A DNA stretch of 9,166 nucleotides from Chloroflexota bacterium (lineage in GTDB: Bacteria > Chloroflexota > Anaerolineae > Anaerolineales > Anaerolineaceae): the NCBI GenBank assembly GCA_012800995.1, contig JAAZIH010000193.1:1-9166 (forward strand), in the 5' to 3' direction. The translations under genes and the position numbers were made by a program. Below, piece by piece: positions 5,383 to 9,166 of this stretch. The notes below the pieces were generated by a model that ran no database searches, was not told where the DNA came from, and saw only the letters and a list, made by a program, of their open reading frames with translations. Numbering within the stretch: position 1 is the stretch's first letter; the number at the start of each line of letters is the position of its first letter.

Positions 5383-8139
5383 ATGAACAATGCTATACAA
5401 ACTAAATTGTTAGGGCAATCCATCTGGTACGACAATATTGATCGTGCAGATTTGGAAATCGGTGCCATGCGTTCATTGATTGAACAAGGCAAAATCTATG
5501 GTGTGACTTCTAACCCAAGTATTTTCGAGAAATCGATTGGGCAAGGGCAGGCTTATGATCTTAGTCTGCAGGCAATGGCCTGGGCGGGATTAGATAAAGA
5601 GCAAATTTACTTTGAACTCGTTAAGCAAGACATTCAAATGACCGCTGATCTTTTTAGACAGGTCTACGAAGAAACAAATTATGTCGATGGTTACGTGAGT
5701 GTTGAAATTGATCCAATGCTTGCCAACGACACTGAAAAATCAATCAGTGAAGGAAAGATGCTTTGGGCGCGAATCAACCGGAAAAACCTGATGATTAAAG
5801 TACCTGCAACCAAGGCTGGTATACCTGTCATACGCGCGTTAATTGCAGAGGGCATTAATGTAAATGCTACGCTCATTTTCGCTATTGATCAATACCTGGA
5901 AGTAATGAATGCTTACCTTTCTGGACTCGAAGAGCGTGTACAAAAAGGCTTACCAATTGAACGAATTCATAGTGTTGCCAGCTTCTTTGTTTCGCGCATT
6001 GATACCGCGGTTGATAATATATTAAAAGAAAAAATCGATTCTGGACTTGTTGAACTCGAATTACTTCAAGGAAAGATTGCTGTCGATAATGCCCGTATGG
6101 CATATCAGGCATTCAAAAAATACTTTAATAGCGATAAATTTGAAAAGCTCGCGCAAAAAGGCGCACAAATTCAAAGACCGCTATGGGCTTCGACGGGTAC
6201 AAAGAATCCAAAATATTCTGATTGTTTGTATGTCGATGAACTTATCGGATCAAACACTGTCAATACTATTCCAACAGCAACTCTGCATGCCTTTTTAGAG
6301 CATGGTCGTCCTGACATCAAGATAGATTTTGAAATCGAAGAATCAAAGAAGCGATTGGCATCATTGACGGAAGCAGGCGTAGACTTTAGTCAAGTCACCA
6401 AAAAACTCGAAGATGATGGTGTCTTAGCCTTCCAAAAAGCACATCAAAGTTTGCTTGCCACAATAGAAAGAAAAAGAAAGCAATATGCAAATGAAATAGG
6501 AAGTTTAGGCGTAAATCTTAGACTTGCCATGAAAACAGCATCGGAGCAAAACTATCTCCAGCGGCTTTTTGAACATGATCCAAGCTTATGGACAAATGAA
6601 AAATCTGAATTTGAAGAAATCAGAAACCGCTTGGGGTGGTTAGGTCTTCCAGGAACACAATTTACACATATTAGCGAGTACGAGGCGTTCCTCAAGGAAA
6701 TTTTAGAAGAAGGCTTTACAGACGTTTTTGTTTTGGGTATGGGTGGATCCTCTCTATCGCCAGAAGTAATGGCACAGTCTTTTCAAGCTCTAATACCCGA
6801 AGGTCAAGGCTTGAAATTACGTATCATTGACACAACAAATCCTTTTGAAATAAAAGCTCAGTGTGACGCAGTTAATTTAGAAAAAACAATCTTCATTATT
6901 TCCAGCAAAAGTGGTGGCACTGCAGAAACGATGGCTGCTTTCAAATATTTCCGTGAAGAAATGGCAAGTCTATATCCTGATACTTTTGGCAGCAGGTTTG
7001 TGGCTATTACTGATCCAGGCTCATCTTTGGGCGAAATAGCCAAACGAGATGGATTTCGCGCCATTTTTTACGCACCTGCAAACGTGGGAGGGCGTTTTTC
7101 AGCGTTTACTCCATTTGGACTTATTCCCGCAGCGTTAATCGGAATTGATTTGAGCCTTCTACTTAACAAAGCAGATTTTTCTGATAGAACCAGTCAACCA
7201 AAGTCTGCGATCGCTTCAAACTCAAATCTGATGTTAGGCTTGATTTTAGGTGCTGCCGCTAATGCAGGGCGAAACAAATTAACTTTCATTGCTGAAGACT
7301 TTGCAGCAAATCTTGTTCCCTGGCTTGAACAATTAATCGCCGAAAGCACTGGAAAAGATGGAAAAGGAATTCTGCCAATTGAAGGAGAACCTGTTCTAAA
7401 ATCCCTTAAATATCCAGAAGACCGCCTCTTTGTTTATTTTGAGGTTGATAAAAGCCGAGAGACCTTTGTTGAAAGCCTCCGCGAAAAAGGGTATCCAGTT
7501 TTAGTCTTCAAATTACACGATCCTTATGATTTAGCGCGTGAGTTTTATCGCTGGGAATATGCAACAGCTATCGCATCCGCGGTAATAGGTGTGAATGCCT
7601 TTAATCAGCCAGATGTGCAAAGCACAAAATTAGTGACTAATACAGTTATTGAAAAATATAAAAAAGAAGGCAGCCTTGATATGGGCAAGCCTATTTATAC
7701 AAACAAACAGTTTAAAGTATATGGTCAAGAACTTGCTGGAATTGAAGATTGTGCATCGCTGGACGATTTGCTTGAAAAGGTCTCAGAAACGATAAAACCT
7801 ATTGGTTACATCGCTATTAATGCTTTTCTACCGAGACTTCCCAATGAAATTGAGGAATTACAAGCTTTCAGATCCAAGTTGCTTAATCATTTCAACGTAG
7901 CAACTGCTCTTGGTTTCGGACCGCGGTTTTTGCACTCCACTGGTCAGTTCCACAAAGGCGGGCCTGTTGGCGGTTTGTATCTTATTTTCACACGGGAAAT
8001 ACTTGAAGATCTCGAAATTCCAGGTGAAAACATGAGTTTTGGAACCTTGCAATTAGCACAAGCTTTAGGCGATTTTGGTGTATTACGTGAACGAGGAAAA
8101 AGCGCTTACTTGATTGAACTAAGTGCAAGCAAAGATTAG
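5383..8139 (+). CDS. tal-pgi: Bifunctional transaldolase / glucose-6-phosphate isomerase fusion
   Basis: One uninterrupted 918-residue chain carries two enzymes. The transaldolase part (about 1-365) shows WYDNIDR at 15-21, TSNPSIFEK at 42-50, LMIKVPATKAG at 136-146 with Schiff-base K139, INVNATLIFA at 158-167, SRIDTAVD at 204-211 and PLWASTGTKNP at 266-276. After a charged helical linker, the isomerase part (about 395-918) shows the SIS-fold phosphosugar motifs: LGMGGSSLSPEV at 451-462, SSKSGGTAET at 507-516, TDPGSSL at 543-549 and GGRFSAFTPFGL at 569-580. It continues with ESTGKDGKGILP at 654-665, NAFNQPDVQSTK at 738-749 and GFGPRFLHSTGQFHKGG at 844-860. It would transfer dihydroxyacetone units between sugar phosphates and interconvert fructose-6-P and glucose-6-P. 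Such Tal-Pgi fusions are a known family. AAAAGGA before the ATG overlaps the tkt stop, which indicates coupling. ruvX follows closely with no visible terminator. Confidence 0.96.
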   Translation: MNNAIQTKLLGQSIWYDNIDRADLEIGAMRSLIEQGKIYGVTSNPSIFEKSIGQGQAYDLSLQAMAWAGLDKEQIYFELVKQDIQMTADLFRQVYEETNYVDGYVSVEIDPMLANDTEKSISEGKMLWARINRKNLMIKVPATKAGIPVIRALIAEGINVNATLIFAIDQYLEVMNAYLSGLEERVQKGLPIERIHSVASFFVSRIDTAVDNILKEKIDSGLVELELLQGKIAVDNARMAYQAFKKYFNSDKFEKLAQKGAQIQRPLWASTGTKNPKYSDCLYVDELIGSNTVNTIPTATLHAFLEHGRPDIKIDFEIEESKKRLASLTEAGVDFSQVTKKLEDDGVLAFQKAHQSLLATIERKRKQYANEIGSLGVNLRLAMKTASEQNYLQRLFEHDPSLWTNEKSEFEEIRNRLGWLGLPGTQFTHISEYEAFLKEILEEGFTDVFVLGMGGSSLSPEVMAQSFQALIPEGQGLKLRIIDTTNPFEIKAQCDAVNLEKTIFIISSKSGGTAETMAAFKYFREEMASLYPDTFGSRFVAITDPGSSLGEIAKRDGFRAIFYAPANVGGRFSAFTPFGLIPAALIGIDLSLLLNKADFSDRTSQPKSAIASNSNLMLGLILGAAANAGRNKLTFIAEDFAANLVPWLEQLIAESTGKDGKGILPIEGEPVLKSLKYPEDRLFVYFEVDKSRETFVESLREKGYPVLVFKLHDPYDLAREFYRWEYATAIASAVIGVNAFNQPDVQSTKLVTNTVIEKYKKEGSLDMGKPIYTNKQFKVYGQELAGIEDCASLDDLLEKVSETIKPIGYIAINAFLPRLPNEIEELQAFRSKLLNHFNVATALGFGPRFLHSTGQFHKGGPVGGLYLIFTREILEDLEIPGENMSFGTLQLAQALGDFGVLRERGKSAYLIELSASKD

Positions 8140-8146
8140 AGTTTTG

Positions 8147-8614
8147 ATGAGAAAATCTCAAGTAGATTACCGCAAGTTTCTTTGTGTGGATCATGGCGGT
8201 AAACGAATCGGCATAGCGGTCAGTAACGAAACCGCCTTTATTGCCAGACCACATAGCATCATCAAGCACATTTCAAGGGAAGAAGATGCGACGCGGGTTC
8301 TTGAGATTGCAATAATTGAAAATTGCACAGATATATTGGTGGGGGTTCCATACGATTCTGATGGAGGGATAGGTGTAGCTGCCAGAAGGGTACTCCGATT
8401 TGTTGAGCTGCTCAAAAGCATCTCACCTGTCCCAGTTCATTTATGGGATGAGACTGGAAGCTCACTGGCATTAGAAGTACTTTCAATCAGAAAAGGCGAA
8501 TCATCAAAACAAAGAAGAAAGCCTTCAGATGACAGAGTTGCTGCTCTCATCCTACAGGATTATTTAGACCATCAAGCCATACAAAGGGATAACGATGCTA
8601 CGGTACAATCATAA
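8147..8614 (+). CDS. ruvX: RuvX/YqgF family nuclease (pre-16S rRNA / Holliday junction resolvase-like)
   Basis: This 155-residue protein has the RNase H-like fold of the YqgF/RuvX family, implicated in 16S rRNA 5'-end maturation and proposed as a resolvase. Family motifs in order are VDHGGKRIGIAVS at 14-26 with acidic D15, ILVGVPY at 63-69 followed by a Gly-rich turn, LWDETGSS at 99-106 in place of the usual DERLTT/DERLST block, and SDDRVAALILQDYLD at 127-141 with the last acidic position. D and E of the DER block are kept but Arg is replaced by Thr103. I chose ATG 8147, seven bases after the tal-pgi stop. An in-frame GTG at 8123 would add eight residues and overlap tal-pgi, and neither start has a strong Shine-Dalgarno. 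Its 3' end overlaps the next gene by 20 bases. Confidence 0.88.
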   Translation: MRKSQVDYRKFLCVDHGGKRIGIAVSNETAFIARPHSIIKHISREEDATRVLEIAIIENCTDILVGVPYDSDGGIGVAARRVLRFVELLKSISPVPVHLWDETGSSLALEVLSIRKGESSKQRRKPSDDRVAALILQDYLDHQAIQRDNDATVQS

Positions 8615-9166
8615 AAGCCGTCTTCTGATGTTGCGCATGGCAATTCTGATAGCTCTAATATTGCTTATCCTTTTTGGATGGATTGCATGGACATTAAAGA
8701 CTGCTGAAAGACATTTTGGGCATGCGAATGAGCATATGTCATTGTTGTCAAAGATAAGATATGCTCATTCTCTTAATAGAAATGTTGCCGAGCTCCAACA
8801 GCCAGTTGATTTTATTGATGGGCTTGATCGCAAGTTTGTTGTTGAGCAAGAAGAAAGTGCGCAAAGCCTTTGCCAAAGATTATTTGATGAAGGTTTTGTA
8901 AGGGATACAAAGACAACTTGTCAACTCATGACTTATCTTGGCAGAGACAGGTCAATTCAACCTGGCTCATACACTATACCGAGTGGTATTACTTCAATTG
9001 AAATGACAAAGATGGTTGGAAATCCAAGATTCCGCGATATTGATCTCAGAATCTTTTCTGGTTGGCGACTTGAAGAAATTGCTGCATCTATTAATCTGTT
9101 GGGCTTCAGCTTTAATGGAAATGACTTTCTCGACTTGGCTTATCATCCCTCTCAAAACCTAAAAGA
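8595..9166 (+). CDS. mltG: Endolytic transglycosylase MltG-like protein, N-terminal part (cut by window end)
   Basis: An open frame from ATG 8595 runs off the right edge after about 190 codons. MltG (YceG family) cleaves nascent peptidoglycan strands near the membrane and so sets glycan chain length. Visible here are a basic N-terminus, one transmembrane helix at about 13-33 (an uncleaved anchor), and the first extracytoplasmic part. The LysM-like segment has FVVEQEESAQSLCQRLFDEG at 81-100 and QPGSYTIPSGITSIEM at 122-137, which matches the family pattern G-x-Y-x-(I/L)-x-x-G. It then has RIFSGWRLEEIAASI at 152-166, where most members have a Pro-Glu-Gly turn and this one has Phe-Ser-Gly. The catalytic Glu would lie beyond the window. 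AAAGGGA at 8583-8589 supports the start, and the gene overlaps ruvX by 20 bases. ruvX-mltG adjacency is common in several phyla. Confidence 0.83.
   Translation, partial: MLRYNHKSRLLMLRMAILIALILLILFGWIAWTLKTAERHFGHANEHMSLLSKIRYAHSLNRNVAELQQPVDFIDGLDRKFVVEQEESAQSLCQRLFDEGFVRDTKTTCQLMTYLGRDRSIQPGSYTIPSGITSIEMTKMVGNPRFRDIDLRIFSGWRLEEIAASINLLGFSFNGNDFLDLAYHPSQNLK

Noticed and set aside
8123..8146. GTG start for ruvX that would overlap the end of tal-pgi
   Set aside because: The extra eight residues are not part of the family fold, no Shine-Dalgarno precedes the GTG, and ATG 8147 lies just after the tal-pgi stop.
1..9166. Defence system, prophage, insertion sequence, CRISPR array, riboswitch, tRNA or rRNA
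   Set aside because: Both strands are accounted for by housekeeping genes with short gaps. I saw no transposase, direct-repeat array, RNA-gene sequence or leader long enough for a riboswitch.

Overview
The window is a compact, AT-rich bacterial stretch with very short intergenic gaps and only housekeeping-type genes. There is no phage, insertion sequence, CRISPR array, tRNA or rRNA that I can see. The best lineage clue is the single-chain transaldolase/glucose-6-phosphate isomerase fusion beside transketolase, together with ruvX followed by mltG. I associate this combination with Chloroflexota, especially Anaerolineae-like bacteria. That assignment is inference from gene content and has not been tested by any search.

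Layout, left to right. (1) 2-888, plus strand: a 46-residue single-pass membrane peptide with a Flp-pilin-like core, then comF, a zinc-finger phosphoribosyltransferase-fold protein. (2) 881-1545: a good sigma70-type promoter with a dyad in its spacer, the long-form ribosome hibernation factor hpf, and a strong intrinsic terminator. (3) 1567-3283: a pterin block, with folE (GTP cyclohydrolase I) on the plus strand converging on a minus-strand pair made of a pteridine-reductase-like SDR and a dihydroneopterin aldolase/epimerase family protein (folB/folX). (4) 3284-3362: a divergent control region with two abutting palindromes. (5) 3363-9166, plus strand: transketolase, the Tal-Pgi fusion, ruvX (YqgF nuclease) and the first ~190 codons of an mltG-like gene cut by the window edge. 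These four are packed with gaps or overlaps of a few bases and probably form one transcription unit.

How the genes fit together. Transketolase and Tal-Pgi provide the non-oxidative pentose phosphate pathway plus the fructose-6-P/glucose-6-P interconversion that links it to glycolysis. FolE, the FolB/FolX-family protein and the SDR could supply the early steps of folate synthesis. The SDR has Asp in place of the usual catalytic Ser, as in PTR1/FolM pteridine reductases. The same three activities are also what is needed to make a reduced pterin cofactor such as tetrahydromonapterin. This is the most interesting lead in the window, but it is a hypothesis. Otherwise the region looks like ordinary core genome.
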